DNA of 13,122 nucleotides from Desulfobacteraceae bacterium (GTDB lineage Bacteria > Desulfobacterota > DSM-4660 > Desulfatiglandales > HGW-15), in NCBI GenBank assembly GCA_003819975.1, contig RPPU01000056.1, positions 1 through 13,122 on the forward strand, written 5' to 3'. Positions 1 to 8,235 of the stretch are shown one piece after another. The notes under the pieces are model-generated. The model worked only from the letters and a program-made list of their open reading frames with translations, did no database searches and was not told the origin of the DNA. How positions within the stretch are numbered: the stretch's first letter is position 1; every line of letters begins with the position of its first letter. The translations under genes were made by a program, and so were the position numbers.

Positions 1-2
1 AG

Positions 3-1889
3 ATCCTGCTGGTTTTGGATAGCTTTGAACATCTTTTGGAGGGCGCGGAGTTATTGATGGATTTTTTGAACGCGGCGCCCTATTTGAAAATATTGGTGAC
101 TTCGCGGCAGCGTTTGAATCTCAAATGGGAATGGGTGCTGGAAATCCAGGGCCTGGACTATCCGCGCAATGAAAACGAACAGGACATCGAACAATTCGAT
201 GCGGTGCAATTGTTTTTGCAAAGCGTGCAGCGGATTCATCCCGGTTTTTCGCTTTCCGCGGCTGAAAGGCCTTTCGTAGCCCGCATTTGCCGCTTTCTGG
301 AAGGCATGCCCCTGGGGCTTGAATTGGCCGCCACATGGGCGAGAATGCTCTCCAGTCGGGAAATCGCGTCGGAAGTGGAGCGGAATAGCGGATTTTTAGC
401 CACGACGCTGAGCGATATACCGGAAAGACACCGCAGCCTGCAGAAGGTTTTTGACTATTCGTGGCAGCTTTTATCGGAAGAAGAAAAGATCGTTTTGAAA
501 CGGTTGAGTGTGTTTCGCGGGGGGTTTGGGAAAGAGGCGGCGGAGAAAGTGGGACGGGTTTCGCTGCAGATGCTCATGGCCTTGATCAATAAAAGCTTTT
601 TATATCGGAACCGGAACGGGCGATTCGAAATGCTGGAAGTGATCAGGCAATTCATTAAGGAGCAAATTCCGCCGGCGGTTGAAAATCCGGAGGAGATTCA
701 AATTCGGCATGCCGACTATTACATGCGGTTTTTAAGCCAAAGAGATCAACCCGCGAAAATATCCCAATATAAGCGGGCAATGGATGAAATCGGCATGGAA
801 ATCGAAAACATCCGGGCCGGATGGCAGTGGTCGGTGTTAAACAAAAATACGACGATGATCAGCCAATATCTGGACAGCCTTTTTTTCTATTATGAATTAA
901 AGGGATGGTATTTCTACGGTGAAGATGCTTTGGCGAAAGCGGTCGTGGTCCTGCAATATTCGTACGATCTGCAGGCTGAATTAAAAGGAGTGATTGCCAA
1001 GGCATTGAGCGCTCAGGGTTGGCTGTGCCATTTTTCAACCCATTTTCAAAAAGCAAAGGGATTGTTGCAAACCAGTATTTCTATTTTCGAGCAACTTAAA
1101 ATGAAACCCGAATTAGGCACGGCCTTTTTCAGGCTCGGACACGTTCTTTATGATATAGGACAACTCAAGCACGCCGAGGAGTGGATAAACAAGGGCCTGT
1201 CCGTTTTTAAGGAAATAAACGATGTGCAGGGTTTATGGGCCTGCGTGAAAAATATCGGTAATATCCGTTTGATTTCAGAAGCATACGCCGAAGCCAAGAG
1301 TCTTTACGGGCAATGCCTGAATGCCTATCGCGCAATGGGCGATTCTTATCATGCGGCGGGTGTTTTGCTTAATTTAGGCATTTTAATGGAACTGCAGGAA
1401 CAGTTTCACGAAGCCAAAAGATTTTACGGCGAAAGCCTTCTTTGTTATCGTGAAATCGGCGATCAGACCCGGATGAGCATTTGTTTAACGGACTTAGGGT
1501 TTGCGCATTATTATTGCGATGAATATCCGGAAGCTGAAGCCTATTTTAAAGAGAGTTTGCAAATCGCCTTGAAAGGGAACAGCCGATTTATGACCCAAGG
1601 GGCTTTGTTGGGAATAGCGACGGTTCGGATGCAACCGGAAAACCAGGGAATGGTTTTTGAAATCATCGGGCAGATCCTGAACGATCCGTTGACCCATGTT
1701 TGGGACCGGAAGAGAACCGAAAGGCTTTTAGAAAGACTTCGTCCGCAATTTTCCGAGGCGTTTTTAAAATCCAGCATGGAAAAAGGCAAAAACACGGACT
1801 TGGCTTATTATACGGATTGGTATCGAACCAACGGTATATTGCGGAAGAGTTCGATCGACGATTACGACAACGAAAGCGACAACGAGTAA
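3..1889 (+). CDS. STAND NTPase/TPR regulator, SARP/BTAD-associated type (5' end cut by window edge)
   Basis: This is the C-terminal two thirds of a large signal-transduction NTPase. The frame is open from base 3, and the first residues (ILLVLDSFEHL) already form the Walker B strand, so the true start lies outside the window and the TTG at 15 is not a start. Next come the sensor-like strand KILVTSRQRLNL, the GLPL-type motif (GMPLGLELAATW), a winged-helix segment around PERHRSL...LSVFRGGF, and about five or six TPR-like helical pairs from roughly base 970 to 1620. It ends in an acidic tail (DDYDNESDNE). It matches the complete downstream gene over its whole visible length; by hand count 29 of 43 residues are identical around Walker B. 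By analogy the missing part, about 370 residues, should be a SARP-like DNA-binding domain, BTAD and Walker A. Such proteins act as ATP-gated cytoplasmic transcription activators; the ligand is unknown. Confidence 0.88.
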   Translation: MLLVLDSFEHLLEGAELLMDFLNAAPYLKILVTSRQRLNLKWEWVLEIQGLDYPRNENEQDIEQFDAVQLFLQSVQRIHPGFSLSAAERPFVARICRFLEGMPLGLELAATWARMLSSREIASEVERNSGFLATTLSDIPERHRSLQKVFDYSWQLLSEEEKIVLKRLSVFRGGFGKEAAEKVGRVSLQMLMALINKSFLYRNRNGRFEMLEVIRQFIKEQIPPAVENPEEIQIRHADYYMRFLSQRDQPAKISQYKRAMDEIGMEIENIRAGWQWSVLNKNTTMISQYLDSLFFYYELKGWYFYGEDALAKAVVVLQYSYDLQAELKGVIAKALSAQGWLCHFSTHFQKAKGLLQTSISIFEQLKMKPELGTAFFRLGHVLYDIGQLKHAEEWINKGLSVFKEINDVQGLWACVKNIGNIRLISEAYAEAKSLYGQCLNAYRAMGDSYHAAGVLLNLGILMELQEQFHEAKRFYGESLLCYREIGDQTRMSICLTDLGFAHYYCDEYPEAEAYFKESLQIALKGNSRFMTQGALLGIATVRMQPENQGMVFEIIGQILNDPLTHVWDRKRTERLLERLRPQFSEAFLKSSMEKGKNTDLAYYTDWYRTNGILRKSSIDDYDNESDNE

Positions 1890-1894
1890 TAAGT

Positions 1895-1914
1895 ATCGAC
1901 AGCAAATTGTCGAT
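1895..1914. repeat. Inverted repeat just after the first regulator gene
   Basis: Perfect 7-bp arms ATCGACA (1895-1901) and TGTCGAT (1908-1914) are separated by six bases, five bases after the TAA stop. No T-run follows, so it is not a classic intrinsic terminator. It could be an operator between the tandem regulators or a weak 3' hairpin. The palindrome is seen; the function is a guess. Confidence 0.4.
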
Positions 1915-1970
1915 GTTTAGAAAAAAGGGTCTTCAAATAAAACGATCTGACGTAAGATGGGTACTCCGTA

Positions 1971-4916
1971 ATGTCCGATTTGAATTTTTTTCTATTCGGT
2001 CTGCCTCGGATTGAAAGCAAAGGCATTCTCCTTGATATTCATCGCCGTAAGACCCTGGCTTTAGCCGCTTACTTAGCCCTTTCTCCGGCGCCCCAGAACC
2101 GCGATATTTTGGCCGCTATGCTTTGGCCTGAATCGGATACATTTTCCGCACGCGCTTCCTTGAGAACGATCCTTTGGGAATTGAAAAACGTCATTAAATC
2201 GGAGCGATTAACCATCGAACGAGAGCGGGTCGTTTTGAATCAGGTGCAAGGGTTTTGGGTGGATGTAAACCAATTCCGATCTTTATTAGATAAAGGGAAC
2301 ACCCATGACCATCATGAAAAATGGGCCTGCCCGACCTGCTTGCCTTTTTTCACCCAAGCGGTTGAGCTCTATCGGCAGCAATTCATGGAAGGTTTTTTTC
2401 TTCCGGTGGGTGAGCCCTTTGAAGATTGGAAACGATCTCAGGCCGAGAATCTCAGGACCGAAATGCTTAAGGCCCTTAAAAGGATCGTCCATTATCACAG
2501 TGACCGGGAGGAATTCGATCAGGCCATCGCCTACGCCCATCGTTGGCTAAAAGCCGATCCTTTAGATGAGTCGGTCCATGAACTCCTGATGCAACTTTTC
2601 GTTTGGATCGGTCAGTTCACGGCTGCTTTGCGCCAGTATGAAGAGTGCCGCGGGATCCTTTCGGAAGAGTTGGATACCAAGCCTCAGGAGACGCTTACCC
2701 GGCTGTATCAAACGATTAAAAACCGGCAGATACCGCCGCGGCTCACCGCTCATGGTTCGAAGGCGCCCAAGGAGACGACCGGCCAACCTGTTTCTTGCTT
2801 GGGCAGGGAAAAAGAAATACAAGAGATCGACCGATTGCTTGCAAACCCGGCCTGCCGGTTGCTGACTTTAATCGGACCGAGCGGCGTGGGGAAGACGACG
2901 TTGGTCCTTAAAATTCTATCTCAAAATGAAAGAAGAAACGATCCAAGCTCTTATTTCATTCCGCTCACCCACGTCAAGTCCGCGGATTTGCTTGTGCCGG
3001 CCATTGCCGATGCGCTTAAACTCTTTTTTTATAAAGAATCGAATCCAAAAGATCAACTTTTTCATTATCTTCGCGATAAGGATATCCGGCTGGTTCTGGA
3101 TAATTTCGAACATCTTGTGGAAGGATCCGGATTTCTATCGGAGATATTGGATAAAGCGCCGAGGGTGAAAATATTGGTCACTTCTCAACAACGCTTGAAC
3201 TTGAAGCGGGAATGGGTCCATGAATTGCGGGGGTTGTCTTTTTCATCGAATGGGTCGCCGGAGGGATCGGATACCTGCGAAGCCCTTCAATTATTTCTTC
3301 AATGCGCCTGCCGGGTGAAACCGAATTTTTCTCTTTCAGCGGAGGAAAAGCCGTTTGCGGCTTCCATCTGCCGGTTTTTGGAGGGTTTACCGCTGGGGAT
3401 CGAATTGGCCGCTTCCTGGGTCCGGGCGCTCTCCTGCCGGGAGATCGCCGATGAACTGGAACGGGATACCGGTTTTTTGTCCGTTACCTCGATAGACGTC
3501 CCGGAAAGACATCGCAGCCTGGAAGCGGTTCTGGAACGATCCTGGGGATTTCTTACCGATGAGGAACAAATCGCAGTCAAGAAGCTGTCGATATTCCGGG
3601 GAGGTTTTTTACTTGATGCGGCGACTCAGGCGGCCGGTGTTCATTGGGCGATCCTTTCATCCCTTTTGAACAAGTCCTTTTTACGCCGCGAACAAAATGG
3701 CCGGTTTGAGATGCTGGAAGTCATGCGGCGGTTTTGCATGAAGAAGCCGTTGCCGGACCGCAGGGTTGTTCAAGACGCGCATTCCGTTTATTTTGCCCAA
3801 TATTGCAGGCAGAGAGCGGAGTACTTAAAAGGTGTACGCCAAAAGGAGATTTTAGCGGAAATTAAAACGGAAATCGCCAATATCACGGAGGGGTGGCAAC
3901 GAGCGGTCCGGCATCAACAGATGAAAATCATAGATCAATATTTGGAACCCTTGTTTTATTTCCATGAGTTACGGGGCGGTTTCGTTTACGGCCGGGATAT
4001 GCTGGAACAAGCGGCGTCCGCTCTGAATGGCGATCCCAACACGGCGAGCGAAAAAAATGCAGTACTGGCTAAAATTTTTTCTCTGCAGGGCTGGTTCAGC
4101 CATTTTCTTTCCGAATACGACGAAGCGACGAATCTTTTGCGGAAAAGCATACACCTTCTGCGTTCCTTGGAAATGCCGAATGAATTGGGACAGACCCTCA
4201 ACCGGGCCGGCTATGTCTTTTTTTCTTCCCATCAATTGCGGGAAGCCGAAAAAATGTTTGCAGAAAGCCTTGCCGTTTACAAATCGATGGATTGTTCCCC
4301 GGGCATGACCGACTGCCGGAAGAATATCGGCAATATATTCATGGTGCAAGGCAAATACACGGAAGCTTTGGAAGCCTATGAAGAATGCCTCTCCGTTTAT
4401 CGGGAAAAAGGCGACATGGAAAAAACAGCCTGTGTTTTGTCCAATATCGGCCTGTTGGAGGAAGGCCGGGGTCGTCATGCCGAAGCCATTCAACTGCACT
4501 TGAAAAGCATCGAATATTACCGGGCGATCGATAAACCGTGGGACATCGGAAACCGTCTCATCAATCTCGGCTTTGCCTATTTGGGGAACGGGGAACTGCA
4601 ACAAGCGGAGTTGAGTTTTCTGGAAGCTTTGGAGAAAATAAGCGGTATTCAAGCTGTCGCGCTTATGCTCGAAGCTTTAGTCGGCATGGCCGCTCTTATG
4701 GCGCGGAAAGGTCTTTTGGAAACCGCTCTTCGAACAGCCGGCTTTGTCTTGAATCAACCCTCTATTTCCATCTGCACCCATAAATGGATCGAAAGACTAC
4801 TCAATGAATTGCGTCCTCAATTTTCGCCACAAGATTATAAAAGACTTTTAGATACGGGTGCTTCGAGCGGATTGAATGATTTTTTGGCCTTCCTACAGCC
4901 GGACTCTTTCAGATAG
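1971..4916 (+). CDS. SARP/BTAD-STAND-TPR transcriptional regulator
   Basis: A complete 981-residue regulator. Residues about 1-95 resemble the OmpR-like winged helix of SARP activators (FFLFGLPRIE...ARASLRTILWELKNVI). Residues about 96-250 are a bacterial transcriptional activator domain (BTAD) with ELYRQQFMEGFFLP and a helical EEFDQAIAYAHRWL...LRQYEECRGIL stretch. An NTPase follows: Walker A GPSGVGKT (302-309), Walker B LVLDNFEH (374-381), KILVTSQQRLNL, and GLPLG (472-476). TPR-like repeats fill roughly residues 680-930. This is the architecture of AfsR/MalT-like STAND activators, which bind a ligand through the C-terminal repeats, exchange nucleotide, oligomerise and activate transcription. 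ATG 1971 is the first start after an in-frame TAA at 1953; no Shine-Dalgarno is visible, so initiation may be inefficient or leaderless. It is a tandem paralogue of the preceding gene, 81 bases away. The target genes and ligand cannot be read from the sequence. Confidence 0.92.
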   Translation: MSDLNFFLFGLPRIESKGILLDIHRRKTLALAAYLALSPAPQNRDILAAMLWPESDTFSARASLRTILWELKNVIKSERLTIERERVVLNQVQGFWVDVNQFRSLLDKGNTHDHHEKWACPTCLPFFTQAVELYRQQFMEGFFLPVGEPFEDWKRSQAENLRTEMLKALKRIVHYHSDREEFDQAIAYAHRWLKADPLDESVHELLMQLFVWIGQFTAALRQYEECRGILSEELDTKPQETLTRLYQTIKNRQIPPRLTAHGSKAPKETTGQPVSCLGREKEIQEIDRLLANPACRLLTLIGPSGVGKTTLVLKILSQNERRNDPSSYFIPLTHVKSADLLVPAIADALKLFFYKESNPKDQLFHYLRDKDIRLVLDNFEHLVEGSGFLSEILDKAPRVKILVTSQQRLNLKREWVHELRGLSFSSNGSPEGSDTCEALQLFLQCACRVKPNFSLSAEEKPFAASICRFLEGLPLGIELAASWVRALSCREIADELERDTGFLSVTSIDVPERHRSLEAVLERSWGFLTDEEQIAVKKLSIFRGGFLLDAATQAAGVHWAILSSLLNKSFLRREQNGRFEMLEVMRRFCMKKPLPDRRVVQDAHSVYFAQYCRQRAEYLKGVRQKEILAEIKTEIANITEGWQRAVRHQQMKIIDQYLEPLFYFHELRGGFVYGRDMLEQAASALNGDPNTASEKNAVLAKIFSLQGWFSHFLSEYDEATNLLRKSIHLLRSLEMPNELGQTLNRAGYVFFSSHQLREAEKMFAESLAVYKSMDCSPGMTDCRKNIGNIFMVQGKYTEALEAYEECLSVYREKGDMEKTACVLSNIGLLEEGRGRHAEAIQLHLKSIEYYRAIDKPWDIGNRLINLGFAYLGNGELQQAELSFLEALEKISGIQAVALMLEALVGMAALMARKGLLETALRTAGFVLNQPSISICTHKWIERLLNELRPQFSPQDYKRLLDTGASSGLNDFLAFLQPDSFR

Positions 4917-4927
4917 GTAAAAAGATT

Positions 4928-4980
4928 TTCTTTGTAACTGGGGCGGCTTAGTCGGAGTCTGGGAAATTCTTTGTAATTTC
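4928..4980. repeat. Direct repeat and small palindrome upstream of purB
   Basis: The 10-mer TTCTTTGTAA occurs at 4928-4937 and again at 4967-4976, 39 bases apart. The second copy lies inside a 6-bp inverted repeat, GAAATT (4963-4968) and AATTTC (4975-4980). The sites lie just upstream of the candidate purB promoter, where an operator could sit. No known regulator consensus is recognised. Confidence 0.3.
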
Positions 4981-4995
4981 AGATCGTTTTGATAG

Positions 4996-5023
4996 TTGCC
5001 AAATTCGGTTGAAATGATATATA
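4996..5023 (+). promoter_or_regulatory. Candidate sigma-70-type promoter of purB
   Basis: TTGCCA (4996-5001) matches the -35 consensus TTGACA at five of six positions. It is followed after 16 bases by TATATA (5018-5023), or the overlapping TATATA at 5020-5025 with an 18-base spacer, in an AT-rich stretch. Transcription would begin near 5030, giving a leader of about 25-30 bases before the purB ATG. This suggests purB is transcribed independently of the upstream regulators. Confidence 0.45.
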
Positions 5024-5042
5024 TACATGATTGTATGGATTC

Positions 5043-5050
5043 AAGGAGGT
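5043..5050 (+). promoter_or_regulatory. Strong Shine-Dalgarno of purB
   Basis: AAGGAGGT lies six bases before ATG 5057 and decides the start against the in-frame ATG at 5027. Confidence 0.8.
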
Positions 5051-5056
5051 TTAAGT

Positions 5057-6484
5057 ATGCCGAATTTGAACATTCTTTCCCAGCGTTATGCCGGTTCCGA
5101 GATCAACGCCATTTTTTCCGAAGAGGGCCGCATTCGGGCGGAACGGGAACTTTGGCTGGCGGTTCTAAAGGCTCAAAAAGAATTGGGCTTGGATATCCCG
5201 CAGGAGGCGATCGCAAAATTCGAGGGCGCCAAGGAAAAAATCGATCTGGATGAGATTAAGCGTTTGGAGATGGTCACCAAGCACGATGTCAAAGCCAAAA
5301 TTCAAGCTTTTGTAAAGGCTGCGGGCGCCGAAGAGCATATTCATAAAGGTTTGACCAGCCGCGATTTGACCGACAATGTGGAACAAATGCAATTCCGGAA
5401 AGCGGGTCGGGTGATTTTCGGAAAATATGCGGCGGTGCTCAGGCATTTTTGCGACAAGGCCCGGGCTTATGAAAACATTATTCTGACGGCTCGCACCCAT
5501 CATCAGCCGGCCCAGCCGACCCTGTTGGGTCGCCGCTTTGCCATGTGGGTTGAGGAGTTATACCAACACCTGAAAAGTTTTGAGACATTTTTAGAGGAAT
5601 ATCCCTTACGGGGTATTAAAGGTCCGGTCGGCACTCAGTTCGATATGTTCACTTTGCTGGGCAGCGCGGAGAAGGTCAAAAAACTGGAGCAAAAGGCAGC
5701 GGAAAGTTTGGGGTTTAAAAAAGTCCTGGAAGCGCCGGGCCAAGTCTATCCGCGTTCGCTCGATTATGCCTTGGTTTCGCAATTGGCCTTGTTGGGATCG
5801 GCTTGTGAAAATTTTGCCAAAGGCATGCGCTTGATGGCGGGTTATGAACTGGTGACCGAGGGTTTCAGAGAAGGGCAGGTGGGGTCCAGTTCCATGCCGC
5901 ACAAAATGAACACGCGCAGCTCGGAGCGGATTTGCGGCTTGGCCGAGCTGCTCAAAATGTACGCGGACGGAGCCTCGCGTTTGGCCGGCGATCAGTGGGA
6001 AGAGGGCGATGTTTCCTGTTCCGTGATGCGGCGGATTATTATACCGGATGCCTTGTATGCTTCGGACGGGTTATGTGAAACCGCTTTGACGGTTCTGAAC
6101 AATATGGGTGTTTATACGAATATGATCCATAAGGAGTTGGAACGGTATTTACCTTTCCTGGCCACAACGGAAATCCTGATGATGGCCATCCAGGCCGGTA
6201 TCGGCCGCGAGCAAGGCCATAGTATCGTCAAGAAATACAGCGTGGCCGAAGCGTTGCAGATGCGCCAGGAAGGCCAACCCCCTGCTCTGGCTGAGAAGTT
6301 GGCGCAAGATCCGGTTTTCAAAAAGGCCGGCATTACCGCGGAACGAATCCGGGCGGTTTTAAAAGACCAGGAGCATTTCTTGGGCAATGCCAAGGAGCAG
6401 ATTAAGAGCGTCGTGGAGAAAGCCGAGGGCTTACTGCGAAGCTATCCTGAGGCGGCGCGCTATGAACCGGGGGAGATATTGTAG
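5057..6484 (+). CDS. purB: Adenylosuccinate lyase
   Basis: PurB catalyses two fumarate-releasing steps in the cytoplasm: SAICAR to AICAR in purine synthesis, and adenylosuccinate to AMP. Residue positions are for the 475-residue product. Superfamily signatures are KHDV (75-78), TSRDLTDN (100-107), THHQPAQPT with the conserved His (147-155), and the fumarase/aspartase signature GSSSMPHKMN (276-285) carrying the catalytic Ser loop. The form GDQWEEGDVSCSVMRR, with a product near 475 residues, fits the longer PurB subgroup. The ATG at 5057 is chosen because AAGGAGGT (5043-5050) lies six bases before it. An upstream in-frame ATG at 5027 would add ten residues but has no ribosome binding site and overlaps the promoter. 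No other purine genes are nearby, so purB is scattered here and not part of a pur operon. Confidence 0.95.
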   Translation: MPNLNILSQRYAGSEINAIFSEEGRIRAERELWLAVLKAQKELGLDIPQEAIAKFEGAKEKIDLDEIKRLEMVTKHDVKAKIQAFVKAAGAEEHIHKGLTSRDLTDNVEQMQFRKAGRVIFGKYAAVLRHFCDKARAYENIILTARTHHQPAQPTLLGRRFAMWVEELYQHLKSFETFLEEYPLRGIKGPVGTQFDMFTLLGSAEKVKKLEQKAAESLGFKKVLEAPGQVYPRSLDYALVSQLALLGSACENFAKGMRLMAGYELVTEGFREGQVGSSSMPHKMNTRSSERICGLAELLKMYADGASRLAGDQWEEGDVSCSVMRRIIIPDALYASDGLCETALTVLNNMGVYTNMIHKELERYLPFLATTEILMMAIQAGIGREQGHSIVKKYSVAEALQMRQEGQPPALAEKLAQDPVFKKAGITAERIRAVLKDQEHFLGNAKEQIKSVVEKAEGLLRSYPEAARYEPGEIL

Positions 6485-6524
6485 CAATAGATCAAGAAGA
6501 CGGAATCCAGGTAAGAAGATCTCG

Positions 6525-6566
6525 CGCAAAGACGCAGAGACGCAAAGAAAAAAATAAATCAAATAT
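6525..6566 (+). repeat. Tandem 8-bp repeat with AAATCAAATAT tail (copy 1)
   Basis: Three perfect tandem octamers, CGCAAAGA, CGCAGAGA and CGCAAAGA (6525-6548), are followed by a short A-rich linker and AAATCAAATAT (6556-6566). A degenerate copy in the same order and strand lies at 12874-12904. I recognise this wording as a dispersed intergenic repeat of many environmental bacterial genomes; that recognition is from memory. The rest of the 204-base gap (6485-6688) shows no gene or clear promoter. Confidence 0.55.
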
Positions 6567-6677
6567 CGAATAACAAATGGTTTGGAGGTTAAAGGTTTGA
6601 GGATGTAGGGGGTAAGCCCTTCAATCTCGCGGATTGCTTCCTTATTCCGACTTCTGACTACTGATTTTTAAAATTGC

Positions 6678-6683
6678 GAGGTG
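6678..6683 (+). promoter_or_regulatory. Shine-Dalgarno that decides the M20 hydrolase start
   Basis: GAGGTG (6678-6683) lies five bases before TTG 6689. The earlier in-frame TTG at 6674 lies upstream of this site and cannot use it, so 6689 is preferred. No in-frame ATG exists near the N-terminus. Confidence 0.55.
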
Positions 6684-6688
6684 TTTGT

Positions 6689-8014
6689 TTGGACGTCATT
6701 ACCATTCTGGAAGAGCTGATCCGTATCGATTCCTGCAATCCGTTTATTTGCCATAAAACCGATCCATCCAAGCCGGAAACCTGGAAGCTGGAAGGCAATG
6801 AGACCGCGATTACGGCTTATATCGAGCGGAAATTAAATGCGGCCGGTTTTCAGGTGTCCAGGCAGTTGGTCCATACGGATCGCCAGGGCCGGTCTTTTTA
6901 CAATCTATTGGCTGAAAAGGGCGTAGGCGGGCGTTCCCTGCTTTTTTACGGCCACATGGACACCGTGACCGTCAGACCCTGGCTATCCAGGGAGATTGCC
7001 TTGACGCCTGTCCGGGGTACCAGGACCATCAACGGTCGCCGGATCGAGACCATTATCGGCCTGGGCAGCAATGACATGAAGGCCGGCCTGGCCGCCATGA
7101 TAACTGCTTTTGAATCGTTCACTCCCCGGGATTACAAACTCAAACTCGCGTTCGGCGCGGATGAGGAATTCTACTCTATGGGCGGGAATGTGCTGGCTAA
7201 AAGTTCTTTTATGGATGATGTGGCGGCCGTGATCGTGCCGGAAATCGCGGATGGTCCCAATGCCCTGGAAGGACCGCGGACCGTGGCCTTGGGACGTTTG
7301 GGACGTTGCGAATTCAATATTCGCGTACCCGGGACCGGCGGACACGGCGCCCAGGCCGGAAACACGGAATATGTGAACGCGGCGGTTGAATGTGCTAAAA
7401 TCGTTAAGCGCATCGAGGAGTTGCGCAAGAGTCATCAGGACAAATTTATTTTTGCCCATTGCCGGGGGCAGGACGCGCAACAAAAAAGTCACCTTGCGGG
7501 GTCCTTCTATGTCAACCGGTTGGAAGCCGGGGACGGTACTATTTCCATTCCCTCTGAAGGGGAGCTTTCGGTTAGTGTTTCTTTTACGCCCAATTTTCGG
7601 ATTCACCATTTGGAGCAAATGCTGCAGCGGTTGATCGCCGATATGTACGCGACCGACGAACTTAAGAAGACCATGGTCTCCGGTCAATTCCAGCCGGTGC
7701 AGGTGGCATTACGGCCCAGACCCACACCGCATTCCGAGGCCTATTGTTTGCCGGAAGACCATGTTTTTGCCCGGTTTGTAAGACAATCCGTCGATCAGGC
7801 CATCGGTTTTCGCGGTTTTAATATGGGTTATTCGGTGGCGGATGAAAATGTGTTTCAACGGGTACGCAAAGAGATCCCGGTATTGGACATCGGCCCTTTA
7901 GGCGAACTCTGTCACCGGGCCGATGAGTGGGTCGGCGTGGAAAGCGTGTATGAATTGGAGAAAGTTTTTAAAAAACTCGTCGAAGATTTCCAGGAATATC
8001 CGGATGATAATTAG
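6689..8014 (+). CDS. M20-family metallohydrolase (ArgE/DapE/ACY1/CPG2 type peptidase or deacylase)
   Basis: A zinc-dependent amidohydrolase or peptidase of 441 residues, probably cytoplasmic since no signal peptide is seen. Metal-site motifs stand in the usual order: GHMDT (His89, Asp91), GSNDMKAG with the bridging Asp129, DEE with catalytic Glu159/Glu160, PE with Glu185, GTGGHGAQ with His219 of the lid/dimerisation domain, and ELCHRADEWV with the C-terminal ligand His409. The C-terminal phrase HRADEWVGVESVYELEKVFKKLV is typical of the ArgE/DapE branch. An unusual insertion-like N-terminal stretch (CHKTDPSKPETWKLEGNE) precedes the first core helix. The substrate cannot be assigned: no arg, dap or peptide-transport genes are adjacent. 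Symbols argE or dapE would be over-calling. Translation starts at a TTG preceded by GAGGTG. Confidence 0.88.
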   Translation: MDVITILEELIRIDSCNPFICHKTDPSKPETWKLEGNETAITAYIERKLNAAGFQVSRQLVHTDRQGRSFYNLLAEKGVGGRSLLFYGHMDTVTVRPWLSREIALTPVRGTRTINGRRIETIIGLGSNDMKAGLAAMITAFESFTPRDYKLKLAFGADEEFYSMGGNVLAKSSFMDDVAAVIVPEIADGPNALEGPRTVALGRLGRCEFNIRVPGTGGHGAQAGNTEYVNAAVECAKIVKRIEELRKSHQDKFIFAHCRGQDAQQKSHLAGSFYVNRLEAGDGTISIPSEGELSVSVSFTPNFRIHHLEQMLQRLIADMYATDELKKTMVSGQFQPVQVALRPRPTPHSEAYCLPEDHVFARFVRQSVDQAIGFRGFNMGYSVADENVFQRVRKEIPVLDIGPLGELCHRADEWVGVESVYELEKVFKKLVEDFQEYPDDN

Positions 8015-8062
8015 GCCTAAATGTTTTATTGAGCCTGAAAATCCAGGATCAAAAAAAACGTC

Positions 8063-8113
8063 ATTCCGGCAATGATGTGATCCGGAACATGAATCCGGCC
8101 GGAGTGCCGGAAT
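8063..8113. repeat. Nested inverted repeat downstream of the M20 gene
   Basis: Perfect 9-bp outer arms ATTCCGGCA (8063-8071) and TGCCGGAAT (8105-8113) enclose 5-bp inner arms TCCGG (8081-8085) and CCGGA (8099-8103). A five-T run follows at 8126-8130, about 12 bases beyond the stem, so it could terminate M20 transcription inefficiently. It also resembles the CATTCCGGC...GCCGGAAT class of dispersed palindromes. The arms are seen; the role is open. Confidence 0.5.
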
Positions 8114-8155
8114 AAGTCCGTACGATTTTTATAAGAAAAAGCGTCAAAAACAGAA

Positions 8156-8171
8156 GCGGTTTGACCTCCGC
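8156..8171. promoter_or_regulatory. Possible activator-binding dyad upstream of the sigma-54 promoter
   Basis: GCGG (8156-8159) and CCGC (8168-8171) form a short dyad about 65-80 bases upstream of the -24 element, the usual distance for an enhancer site of a sigma-54 activator. The arms are short and chance is a real alternative. Otherwise the 343-base gap 8015-8357 holds no gene. Confidence 0.2.
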
Positions 8172-8235
8172 GTTTCCAATCGGTTTTTCTCTCCATAATT
8201 TTATCGTTCATTCAGATAGTTAGAATCATTTTATA

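Noticed and set aside
3969..4652. Long open frame on the - strand (227 codons) inside the second regulator
   Set aside because: It lies wholly within the TPR-coding region of a well-supported gene, has no ribosome binding site and no recognisable motifs; the antisense of a codon-biased gene explains it.
4960..4975. Sigma-54-like TGGGAAATTCTTTGTA upstream of purB
   Set aside because: The -12 box has GT instead of the near-invariant GC, and a better sigma-70-type promoter lies downstream.
5027..5056. N-terminal extension of purB from ATG 5027
   Set aside because: No Shine-Dalgarno before 5027, the ATG would sit at the predicted transcription start, and AAGGAGGT points to 5057.
6983..7687. Long open frame on the - strand (234 codons) inside the M20 gene
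   Set aside because: It is antisense to all the metal-site motifs of the M20 hydrolase and has no features of its own.
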